Positions 49,701 to 59,146 of a stretch of 64,000 nucleotides of DNA are shown piece after piece. The DNA comes from Sweltsa coloradensis (Eukaryota; Arthropoda; Insecta; Plecoptera; Chloroperlidae): contig JAMZAV010000095.1 in NCBI GenBank assembly GCA_024449915.1, forward strand, positions 1,054,001 to 1,118,000, in the 5' to 3' direction. The notes beneath the pieces were generated by a model. It was not told where the DNA came from and did no database searches. It saw only the letters and a list, made by a program, of their open reading frames with translations. Both the position numbers and the translations under genes were made by a program. The stretch's first letter is position 1; each line of letters starts with the position of its first letter.

Positions 49701-52383
49701 CGTCACGTCCTTATATACTGTGGTTGTCTGTAAGTCTGTCCAAGTTTCTACATTATAATATTGGTTATTAATGTTCGTCATTATCAACTGTTTTCAGAGG
49801 ACAACGAGTTCAACTTCACATCGAACTGGACGAGGGTATTTCAACCTGGTGCGAGTTCTGAAAAGTCACTCGAAGGGATCGTCTTGGCCGCCATTATCAT
49901 TGGAATCATCGGCACGATGGTCCTGCTCTTCTCGCTAGCTATATTCCTGGACTGCAGGAATCAGTAAGTAGATATATTCCTGGACTGCAGGAATCAGTAA
50001 GTAGATATATTCCTGGACTGCAGGAATCAGTGAGTAGATATATTCCTGGACTGCAGGAATCAGTGAGTAGATATATTCCTGGACTGCAGGAATCAGTGAG
50101 TAGATATATTCCTGGACTACAGGAATCAGCAAGTAGATATATTCCTAGACTGCAGTAATCAGTGAGTAGATATATTCCTGGACTGCAGGAATCAGTGAGT
50201 AGATATATTCCTGGACTGCAGGAATCAGTAAGCAGATGAGTGATTATGCACGCAGTTTCCATTACCACGTGTAACACGGCTTTTAGTTATTTACACTGTC
50301 CGAAAGACTATGGCAAAGTCCACATTCTAGAATATCGTTTAGAAGACCGAATCGCTGTTTTGATGGGCATCCGTCAACCGAATATTATGGTAGATCTACC
50401 ACAATGGTGCCGTGTTGTTGATGTTGACATGTGTCTTAAGATTCTGACACAAAATCGTGTTTAAAACGACTTCTGTAGAAAAACGTAATGCTACTTTCCT
50501 AGCAATGTGCCAACATGTTAATTAAGCTACATCTCAACAATAGCAAAGGAGAGGGGGCAATGGTTCATTGGTGGAAAGTGCGCCAAGACGTGAAAACTGA
50601 AAATCCGTCAGCCTGATGCGAAACTCTCCACTTTCTTAGAAACAACTTACATAATAATTCTTGTAATTTGTAATTAATTAATATGTACTAACTGTATGAA
50701 TTAAGCAAGAATCTGACAGAGGCCAAGGGCAAGGTGGCTTGAGACGTTGAGAGTGCGTGCAATTCATAGGTAAACTCCTTAATTTGTTTGACTATCAAAG
50801 TTTGTTCTTATGATTACGCCATCGTTGAAAATTGAAATAACAAGTAGCTGGAATCTGTGTATTCACTTTTTGTTTTTACAAGAAACTACCTGTTTCAATG
50901 GTTTGTACGTCACATCGTATTTTGCAATCTGAGCTCCTTCAGCTCAGACGGACACGATGGCGGATTTGGGATTACTCACAAAACCCTTGTCACCGATCTC
51001 GCCTCCATGAGTCTTATTCTACAGCAATTTGCAGATTTCACTGTTGATGTGTGTGATGATGAATGATTTGAACGATGCTAATTATTATAGTTAAAGAGTG
51101 TCTATATTTTAGTTTTCATTGTTTGGGATGGATCAAGCACATATTATTATACTGGCGTCCTTCCATTATCCTATAGAATATTTATTGATGACTGATGAGT
51201 GACAATTAATGAAGTCAAGTAATTTATTATACAATTATCAGTCCACAATCCTCCTCATTTCCATTAATTACCAAGTCAGACAATATGTAACCTAGTTACA
51301 CTCCGCGGTGCTAGACCAGCCATGAAATACATACGATACGATCTTGAAGCGCGCACTTTCTGTTTCCACATAATATTATAATACAATGATACACATATTT
51401 TAAAGCACATCCAGATCCAGTATTGTGGATGTATAATTTGATGTACTGAGTAGCTTATTTTGTGTCTGATGAATATCACAACATGGAAAAAAAGACTGGC
51501 ACGCAGGGGCGTAGTCAAGAGTTTTATTCGGGGGGGGGGGGGGGGAATTTCGGGGTTTTATATTGAGAAATTCGTAGAACTGCCCACGAAACTATAATTT
51601 CGGGAAAAGTACGTATCCATCCTGGTACAGGGGGGTCTGGGAGGGATGCCCCTTGCTAAAGCAGATCTGAGGCGCATAACTCCAGAATTTTTTTGATTTC
51701 TATCGTTGCAAATAGTGACATTTTACTAGTTTTTAGAGTGCTTTAATCGATAATTTATAAAATTGTTAAAATCCACCCACATACTGTCAGTAGTATATAA
51801 AATCTTACCATATGTAGGCCCTACATATGTGTGCCACATAGTACATATTTAGTATTATTATAACCCTTCTTCTGATTTCGGGAGGGGGGGATCAGACACC
51901 CTGATCCCCCCTCTCGCTGCGCCCCTGCTGGCACGTTTAATTATTGTAGAGGAACTATTTGTATTGCTCTAAGTTTTAAACGCTTTGTTTAGAATAAGTA
52001 GAACAAGCTTGTGTCGCAAGAGTTTCAACTTGATCTTGAAGATATTATGTTGTCTTTTTTGTTTAATCAAGTGCTTAATGAAGTTCGCGCCAAGTCTGTA
52101 GCCTTTCAGTTTCAGGGTCACCAACATCAATATCAACATCAGGGCATGGCTAACACGTTCTACGCATGTTTTCAGGAAACTCGAAGCATTCAACGGCAAG
52201 GCGAAGAAATCTTGGCGACCCTCAAAGAAGAAGTCGCGCATCCCAATATTCATCGCGAACTCGGCTGCCAACAAGGACGCGATAGCCTTTGCGAACGAAA
52301 TGTGCGCCGAAAACAGTGTGACTAATGCGCCGGCGCCGACGTCGACGTCAGCGCCGTATCGTGGGGAACATTTGAACTGCTAG
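40631..52383 (+). CDS. Gene C: single-pass membrane protein, 150 aa, family unknown
   Basis: Exons 40631-40709, 49798-49963 and 52176-52383 (79, 166 and 208 nt; total 453 nt, 150 codons plus TAG). The first junction falls after base 1 of a codon (CCA-G|AG) and the second after base 2 (CA|G). Residues 1-50 are polar with four N-glycosylation sequons (N7, N20, N32, N36) and no signal peptide. Residues 54-77 are one strongly hydrophobic Ile/Gly-rich helix. The tail starts DCRNQ and is highly basic at 90-103 (KAKKSWRPSKKKSR), then Ala/Ser/Thr-rich, ending HLNC. The charge pattern predicts N-terminus outside, tail in the cytosol. I do not recognise the family and assign no function. The exon 2 donor is the first of nine iterated copies (49940-50236). 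Confidence 0.82.
41199..41825. other. Gene C intron 1, 5' portion
   Basis: AT-rich intron with a TA dinucleotide tract at about 41799-41826. Nothing else supported. Confidence 0.45.
41826..41968 (-). mobile_element. Foldback element with tRNA-like loop
   Basis: Forty-base arms 41826-41865 and 41929-41968 are near-complementary. Read on the minus strand, the loop holds TTTAGTTGGTAAGAGC (D-arm and A-box), a TAGC/GCTA stem closing the 7-nt loop CCGGTAA, and a perfect T-arm CCGGG-TTCAAAC-CCCGG (B-box). The element's inner arm ends (GACTACAC / GTGTAGTC) sit where an acceptor stem would. It is a Pol III-type tRNA-derived unit embedded in a foldback; no functional tRNA is claimed. Confidence 0.6.
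42160..42345 (+). repeat. SINE-body fragments in gene C intron 1
   Basis: Two successive words CCACCTAAAGAGGGTCACAC (about 42228) and CACCTAAAGAGTGTTATATC (about 42300) match the SINE body seen at 37275 and, complementarily, at 22160. A similar fragment lies at 46070-46155. All are in intron 1. Confidence 0.5.
42346..49797. other. Gene C intron 1, remainder
   Basis: About 7.4 kb of AT-rich intron. The 148-codon frame at 46135-46581 has no recognisable domain and overlaps a SINE fragment. A short unexplained stretch at 48631-48890 (initiator-like TCAGTTG, ATG at 48704, then frames of 30-55 codons) could be an alternative first exon or small gene but lacks proof. No other gene is supported. 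Confidence 0.4.
49798..49963 (+). CDS. Gene C coding exon 2
   Basis: Acceptor CTGTTTTCAG|AGG; donor AATCA|GTAAGT. It encodes two sequons and the whole transmembrane helix. Its last 24 bases are the start of the 33-bp repeat unit. Confidence 0.88.
49940..50236 (+). repeat. 33-bp minisatellite of nine splice-donor copies
   Basis: Nine exact 33-bp units, 297 bp in all. Each begins TATATTCCTGGACTGCAGGA, the end of gene C exon 2, and includes its 5' splice site. Donor-like starts fall at 49964, 49997, 50030, 50063, 50096, 50129, 50162, 50195 and 50228. Versions are GTAAGT (1, 2), GTGAGT (3, 4, 5, 7, 8), GCAAGT (6) and GTAAGC (9). Thirty-three bases keeps the reading frame, and every unit has TAA, TGA or (unit 6) CAA right after the CAG codon. 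Unit 1 is coding; the rest are intronic if the first donor is used. Confidence 0.97.
50237..51503. other. Gene C intron 2, 5' part
   Basis: AT-rich intron after the donor array, up to the target duplication of the hAT-like MITE. No exon supported. Confidence 0.5.
51504..51927. mobile_element. hAT-like MITE with 8-bp target duplication
   Basis: Ends CAGGGGCGTAG and CTGCGCCCCTG form short terminal inverted repeats, flanked by the identical 8-mer CTGGCACG at 51496-51503 and 51928-51935. An 8-bp duplication with a CAGGGGC-type tip is diagnostic of the hAT superfamily. The 424-bp body contains no transposase frame, so it is non-autonomous. A G run at 51531-51545 and the partly mirrored GGGGGG/CCCCCC sub-ends are typical. 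Inserted in gene C intron 2. Confidence 0.88.
52176..52383 (+). CDS. Gene C coding exon 3
   Basis: Acceptor CATGTTTTCAG|GAA; encodes the basic cytosolic tail and stop TAG. Codon use is GC-rich like the other exons, while surrounding DNA is AT-rich. The overlapping open frame at 52011-52325 is in another frame and unsupported. Confidence 0.85.
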
Positions 52384-54447
52384 CGGGAAATTCAAAACGA
52401 GTGACAAGAATAATTTTGTTTCGACAATCCTGTGATTCGTAGCATTACGTGATCTGTACAAGACTGAATAGCATGCGATAATAGAATCTTAATCTTAATC
52501 GAGATAATAGATTATATTTTTACTTATATAGTTTTCTCTATGAAACACAATTTTCACATATGCACACATGCAAAGTCTAATTTTTCACAAATCGCAATTA
52601 TTACCATTATTATTGTTATTAATCAAACCAATTAGGCCTATCTCAGGTAAAAAGTTTATGTGGACTATTGTGTTTAAGTTAAACTATAAGTTTCCTACAA
52701 ACTGCTCAACACTAGAAAATTAATGTCAATATGACTTATTGTGTTAGAAAGAAGTCAAAAGAAATCCGCATTTCATATTTTGTAACTATTTTCGTAAAAT
52801 AAAACAGCCTACTTTATTTTAAAACCTAATTAATTTCATTAGATGTCGTTTAAATGTGAATTAAAGTTAATAACATCTGCCTACTTTCTTTAAAACAAGT
52901 TTGTTCGTTCAAAAGTCAGTAAACCTGTAATTTTCTTTTTTAATTATAAGGAACCCCTAATGCTAGTGTTTTAGTTTACGTTTTACCTGAACCGTTATCC
53001 TTCATTCACTGATAAGGATTCATTGTGAGGTAAATTTCGCCTTGTTAGTTCATATTTTAATTTTTAAATGTTTAAAGCACTAAAGGTTCAATATGTAGCA
53101 CATTGTGGGCACATTGGGCTATTGTTTTATATAGTGCTATTATGCTTAAAAAGAAAAATGTTTCTTTCGTTGTCGTTGACAGTTTTTATTACTGTTTTAT
53201 TTAGTAAATAAAGTATACATTATCGAAGGGTAAAAATACCAAATATTTGTTTTGGTATGTTACACTGTCTGGATTGTAAAAATATTGCAAATATTGTGTC
53301 TTTGTGAAATAAACCAAACGAATAAACACGATTGATTTGTTAATAACTTGGCGTTTGTATGGTTCTTCCACCTTTCGTTGTGCATGTGCTGTGTATTGTT
53401 GTGCCATTATTTACGCAGAGCCACGATGTGTTATAAGCATTGAGCATAGACCATAGTATAAGTGACAAACTGTGCGCAATATGCTGACACCATTTAGTAG
53501 AGATTTCTGATACACTTGATTGGGTCTTAGTTGGTTTCATAAATATGTGGATGGTAGGCTGAGGGTATATGATTGTTTAGAATTTTAAAAAAATGCTGTA
53601 ATTCTCATATCTATTATTATATTTTATTAATTATTAATCTCTAACTACAGGTTAATCAACCCACAAGTGTCGACTGTCGGGTAACTAAAACTAAACTAAA
53701 TGTACCGCTAGCTAAGCAAACTTGACGAACAAAATGGTGGTTATAGGGCATGATATGTTTTTATCTGTCACACTGTTTTGGACAAGACATTTATTGCCTC
53801 ACAATCGCGCATATAACAGTAAAACACACTTTGTGAAAGCGAAACTGCAGTGTTGTTACGCACTCTTTAATACACGCACACGCACGTATGCAATCATGCA
53901 TGTCAAGTACAAGTTGTTTGCTAAACCGTGCGATAGCAGGACTACCACACAACCCATTGCACAAACACAGTCCAACAACATCATGCATGATTCATTCCAA
54001 AGTGAATAAAACATTCAGGTGCAAGTAGCATCTCGAATCTAAAAAAATATTTTGAAGATTGTTGGAATTGATGAGAATTATAAAAAAATTCTTCACTAAT
54101 TTCCGGCGAATTAAATTATCAATTTCGTCCACTTGAATCGTGACTACAATAAACTCGATGCCTGAACATTACAGAGCGTGCAACGCCAAGTACAAGCGCA
54201 CGCGCACATATACATGGCTGTTACGTGACAAAAATAGTATTCAAGCTACGTCACAAATCTCATACAAATAATATGAGAATCAACAAGTAAGAAGTGATCA
54301 ATCTAATAAATACGAGCATAATGAGCATATTTATAAACAAAGTGTATGGGACAAAAACATTTTTAAGTCCTGTGAAGAAGGTTGAGGGTAGTTTTATATC
54401 TTGTTCCACTCAAATTTTGGAAGTCAAAGACTTCATACTATTATTAC
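52384..54447. other. Gene C 3' region and intergenic DNA
   Basis: Candidate polyadenylation signals AATAAA at 52798-52803 and 53207-53212 follow the gene C stop. The rest is AT-rich, with no gene, RNA or transposon end recognised. Confidence 0.45.
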
Positions 54448-56369
54448 GAGCTAGTAGAGGAGCAAGAGGTATGATTTTATTCCCCGTGCATCTTTCGTGG
54501 AAGAGTTTTGCGGTAAGTTGTATTCGATTAGGTAGTAGAGTAGGATACAAGTCTTTTGCACTTTCCTTGCAGGCCATGCTATGCTGCAGAGGGCGTCGGG
54601 GGCGTCGCGACGCCCTTACACGTTTTTTAAGAGGGATGATTTTTTATCTCGTGTGCCTTTTGTGATAGAGTGTTGCGGTAAACTATATTTTGTTAAGTAA
54701 GAGCAAACAAATTTTTTGCACCTATTTTGCAGGTCCTGGTATGCTTGAAAGGGCGTCGGGAGCGTCGCGACGCCCTATAACGTTTTTTAAGAGGAATTAT
54801 TTTTTATCTCATGTGCCTTTCGTGATAGAGTATTGCGGTGAACTGTATTCTATTAAGTATTGACATACAAGGTTTTTTCACCAACCTTGCAGGTCCTGGC
54901 ACGCTTCAGAGGGCGTCGGGGGCGTCGCGACGCCCTAAAACGGTTTTCTGAAAAGAGGAATGAATTTTTATCTCGTGTACCTTTCGTGCTAGAGTGTTGC
55001 GGTGAATTGTATTCTATTAAGAAATAGCATACAAGTTTTTAGCACCTACCTTGCAGGTCTTGGCACGCTTCAGAGGGCGTCGGGGGCGTTACGACGCCCT
55101 ATAACGCTTTTTTAAAGAGGGATTATTTTTTATCGCATGTGCCTTTTGTGATACAGTATTGCGGTGAATTGTATTCTATTAAGTAATAGCATACAAGTTT
55201 TTAGAACCTACCTTGCAGGTCCTGGTAGGCTTCAGAGGGCGTCGGGGGCGTCGCGACGCCCTTTAACGTTGATAAAGATGCTTGATTTTTTATCACGTGT
55301 GCCTTTCGTGATAGAGTATTGCGGTAAACTGTATTCATTTAAGTAATATCATTCAAGTCTTTTGAACCTACCTTGCAGGTCTTGGTACGATTCAGAGGGC
55401 GTCGGGGGCGTCGCGACGCCCTATCACGTTTTTTAGAGTGATGTTTTTTTATCTCGTGTACCTTTCGTGATAGAGTATTGCGGTAAACTATATTCTATTA
55501 AGTAATAGCAATCAAGTTTTTTGAACCTACTTTGCAGGTCCTGGTACGCTTCAAGGGCGTCGGGGGCGTCGCGACGCCCTAAAACGGTTTTCTGAAAAGA
55601 GTAATGAATTTTTATCTCGTTTACCTTTCGTGCTAGAATGTTGCGGTGAATTGTATTCTATTAAGTAATAGCATACAAGTTTTTAGAACCTACCTTGCAG
55701 GTCTTGGCACGCTTCAGAGGGCGTCGGGGGCGTCACGACGCCCTAAAACGTTGATAAAGATGCTTGATTTTTTATCTCGTGTACCTTTCGTGATAGAGTA
55801 TTGCGGTAATCTGTATTCTATTAAGTAATAGTTTAAGTGTATTTATCACCTTCCTTGCTGGTCTTAGTATGCTGCAAGGACTCTATAAAAATCACTCTTA
55901 AAAACGTTATAGGGCGACGCGACGCCCCCGACGCCCTCTGAAGCGTACCAGGACCTGCAAGGTAGATGCAAAAAACTTGAATGATATTACTTAATTGAAT
56001 ACAGTTAACCGCAATACTCTATCACGAAAGGTACACGTGATAAAAAATCAAGCATCTTTTTCATCGTTAAATGGCGTCGCCTTCTGAAGCGTGCCAGGAC
56101 CAGCAAGGTTGGTGAAAAACCTTGTTTGTCATTACTTAATAGAATACAGTTTACCGCAATACTCTATCACGAAAGGCACATGAGATAAAAAATAATTCCT
56201 CTTAAAAAACGTTAAGGGCGTCGCGACGCCCCCGACGCCCTCTGCAGCATAGCATGGCCTGCAAGGAAAGTGCAAAAAACTTGTATCCTACTACCTAATA
56301 GAATACAACTTACCGCAAAACTCTTCCACGAAAGATGCACGGGATACCTGTTGCCCCCCTACTAAGCTC
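54448..56369. mobile_element. Foldback-like element with tandem-repeat arms
   Basis: Eight forward units with ~160-bp spacing (GC cores at about 54591, 54751, 54911, 55074, 55236, 55396, 55554, 55719) are followed by three inverted units (about 55911, a truncated one at 56072, 56214). Each core contains the palindrome GGGCGTCGCGACGCCC, preceded by CCTTGCAGG. The outermost 5' unit is the complement of the outermost 3' unit (both with GCATAGCATGGCCTGCAAGG-type text), and the tips (GAGCTAGTAG / CTACTAAGCTC) are inverted. A TAC triplet lies outside both tips. Drosophila FB elements have the same plan: long arms made of tandem repeats. No transposase frame is seen. Confidence 0.75.
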
Positions 56370-56661
56370 TACAGTTAGTAAAGCGACCGCATTAGTCGGC
56401 CGTCAGCTCCGCTGAGATTCGTTTGTAACTCTTGCTTTGTCTTCGAGGACAATTAGTCACTATAGTAATGGACGAGAGTTTTTTGTCTATCGAGACCTTA
56501 AATATTATATATTTTAGTTTGATTTCCTTACGTTTTGCCACTGTTAAAAGGATGAAAGAAACATTCATTATAAACGATATATTTCATTTGTAAAGTAAAA
56601 CAAATCGTAAAAGCGATTCACTATGCTATTAGAAATGTTTAATTTCTTCACCATTCTATTA

Positions 56662-58098
56662 ACTAGGAAGCTTCGCAAACGCTTTTTCAGGCGCGTTGTT
56701 GGATGAGCGTATTTGGTGCAATGAGCTTCCGTGTGTTATACAGATTTTCTGTTTTCTGGGAAAAAATCATTACTAAGTCGAAGACTTTTTTTAAACGAAA
56801 AATATCGTAATTTTTTAAATTAAAAAAATCTTAAATTGCGATTTTATGAGAAATGATTTTTTGATTGCTTTCAAGTTTCACACAAATATATTTGGATGAG
56901 CGAAGCGAAGATTCCATTTCACTACACTGTAGAAAAAAAAACGGAATGTTTTTTTTCTTCTTTTTTTGTATTTTTATGTGTCTAACACGATTCCGGCTAA
57001 ACCGATACTCCAATTGCGATGAAATTTTCTGGACACCTTCGAAATCTCTGAACTTAGAATTGCCAAGTTTTTGAGTTCAATCCAAAAATTATTTCTCATT
57101 AAAATCGCAATTTTACGATTTTTTTCGATTTAAAAAAAAATATCATCGACTTAAAACATCTACATGCTTTATTCGATTGTAATGATTTTTTCACAGAACC
57201 TTAATTTTATGAATTAAGATATTCGTGTGAAATTTGTTTGAGCGCTTAAAACAATTATTTCTCATGAAAATCGCAATGTTACGATTTTTTCTTTAAAAAA
57301 GAATCTTCGACTTTTAACACCTACAAGCTTTTTCCGATTGTAATGATTTTTTAATAGAACCTTAATTTTATGAATTAATATATTCGTGTGAAATTTGAGC
57401 GCAAACGAAAAATTGTCTCTCGTGAAAATCGCAATTTGGCAATTTCTTATAATTTTTAATTACGATTTCTTTCTTTCTTCGACTTAATAATGATTTTTTC
57501 ACAGAACAACAGAAAATCTGCATACCACATGGCAGCTCAATGCACCAATTATGCTCATCCAACAACGCGCCTGAAAAAGCGTTTGCGAAGCTTCCTAGTA
57601 ATTCATAGAATTAAGGTTCTGTGAAAAAATCAGTTCAATGGATAAAGAATGTAGGTGTGATAAGTCGAAGGAATGTTTTTAAGATCGAATAAAAACGTAA
57701 AATTGCGAGATTTTCATGAGATATAATATTTCAATTGCGCTCAAATTTCACACGAATATATGAATTCATAAAATTAAGGTTCTGTGAAAAAATCATTACA
57801 ACCGGAACGGATAGGATAGGTGTTTTAAGTCAAAGAAATGTTTTTAAAATCGATTAAAATCTTGACATTGCGGTTTTCATGAGAAATAATATATCGATTG
57901 CGCTCAAAAACAGTTCTAAGTTCAGATATTTTGAAGGCCTCCAGAAAATTTTATCGCAATTGGTGTATCAGTTGAGCCGGAATCGTGTTAACAGACACAC
58001 AAAAATACAAACAGAAAAAAGAAGAAAAAAAAACATTCCGGATTTTTTCTCCAGTGTAGTGAAATGGAATCTTCGCTACGCTCGCTACGCTCATCCAA
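56662..58098 (-). mobile_element. HINE-1 copy interrupted by another HINE-1
   Basis: Reverse-oriented, type II 3' end (ACTAGGAAGCTTCGCAAACG) at 56662, 5' end CGCTACGCTCATCCAA at about 58098. It is split by the insertion 56892-57599. Removing the insertion restores the family text ATATATTAATTCAT exactly. Confidence 0.9.
56892..57599 (+). mobile_element. HINE-1 copy nested inside another
   Basis: Forward; 5' TTGGATGAGCGAAGCGAAG, 3' type II GCGAAGCTTCCTAGT. Inserted in the 56662-58098 copy between T and T with no target duplication. It is younger than its host by position. Confidence 0.92.
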
Positions 58099-58270
58099 TT
58101 ACCGCTTGTCTGCTAGAGAGCAACGACAACAAAAACAAGTTAAATGCAAATATTTGTGTAAAGTTATTTCGAAGGTTCCTTGAAAATGTCATCACAGTCG
58201 AAAAAGCGAGTGAACAAAAACTAAGCGATTATTTCCGGGTAGTAAATTCATGGACTTAACATTTAATACA

Positions 58271-58649
58271 TTAGGAAGCTTTGCAAACGCTTTTTCAGGC
58301 GCGTTGTTGGATATATTCATTCATAAAATAAAGGTTCCGTGAAAAAATCATTACAATCGAATAAAGCATGTAGGCACAGATAATAGAGTACACTATTATC
58401 TGTGATGTAGGTGTTAGAGGTCGAAGAAATTTTTTAAAAAAAATAGTAAAATTGCGATTTTAATGAGAAATAATTTTTCAATTGCGCTCAAAAACGTGGG
58501 TGTTCTAAGTTCAAAGATTTGTTCATTGCAATTGGAGACGGAATCGTGTTAACAGACACACAATAATACAAACAGAAAGAAAGAAAGAAAACATTCCGGA
58601 TTTTTTTTCTCCAGTGTAGTAGAATGGAATCTTCGCTTCGCTCATCCAA
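58271..58649 (-). mobile_element. Internally deleted HINE-1 copy with micro-insertion
   Basis: TTAGGAAGCTTTGCAAACGC at one end, CTTCGCTTCGCTCATCCAA at the other. The sub-terminal GTTGGAT is joined straight to a late internal unit. It carries a 31-bp palindromic insertion at 58374-58404 (listed separately). Confidence 0.88.
58374..58404. mobile_element. 31-bp palindromic insertion with 6-bp duplication
   Basis: Arms CACAGATAATAG (58375-58386) and CTATTATCTGTG (58393-58404) are perfect complements around a 6-nt loop. ATGTAG occurs on both sides (58368-58373, 58405-58410), whereas every other HINE copy has a single GCATGTAGGTGTTA there. So the palindrome is an insertion with target duplication. 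Confidence 0.75.
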
Positions 58650-58688
58650 CAATAATTATATTCAATAATTGACAAGTGCCTATAACTT

Positions 58689-59146
58689 ACTAGGAAGCTT
58701 CGCAAACGCTTTTTTAGGCGCGTTGTTGGATGAGCGTAATTTTTTTAAACGGAAGAAATTGCGATTTTCATGAGAAATAATTTTTCAATTGCGCTCAAAT
58801 TTCACACCAATATATTAATTCATAAAATTAAGGTTCTGTGAAAAAAATCATTACAATCGGATTAAGCATGTAGGATTGTAGGTGTTAGTCGAAGAAATGT
58901 TTAAAAATAGAAAAAAATCGTTAAATTGCGATCTTCATGAGAAATAACTTTTCGATTGCGCTAAAAAAAAAGTGACGTAGTTCTAAGTTCAGAGATTTCG
59001 AAGGCCTCGAGAAAATTTCATTGCGATTGGAGTTTCGATTCGGAATCGTGTGAACACATACACAAAGTACAAAAAAAACATTCCGGATTTTTTTCTCCAG
59101 TAGAGTGAAATGGAATCTTCGCTTCGCTCGCTATACGCTCATCCAA
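58689..59146 (-). mobile_element. HINE-1 copy, short, type II end
   Basis: ACTAGGAAGCTTCGCAAACG to CGCTATACGCTCATCCAA; one main internal unit. GGAGTTTCGATTCGGAATCG shows the usual AGCCGGAATCG site has lost several bases. Confidence 0.88.

Noticed and set aside
49939..50277. 112-codon minus-strand frame with a repeated LLTDSCSPGIY motif
   Set aside because: It is the antisense translation of the 33-bp splice-donor array. The 33-base period alone produces the repeated peptide.
52011..52325. 104-codon plus-strand frame overlapping gene C exon 3
   Set aside because: Different frame from the supported exon and crosses the acceptor; the spliced frame gives a coherent basic tail and a correct total of 151 codons.
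54448..56369. CRISPR-like array
   Set aside because: Units are ~160 bp and mostly non-identical, with inverted copies at one end, in a eukaryotic genome; a Foldback-type element fits better.
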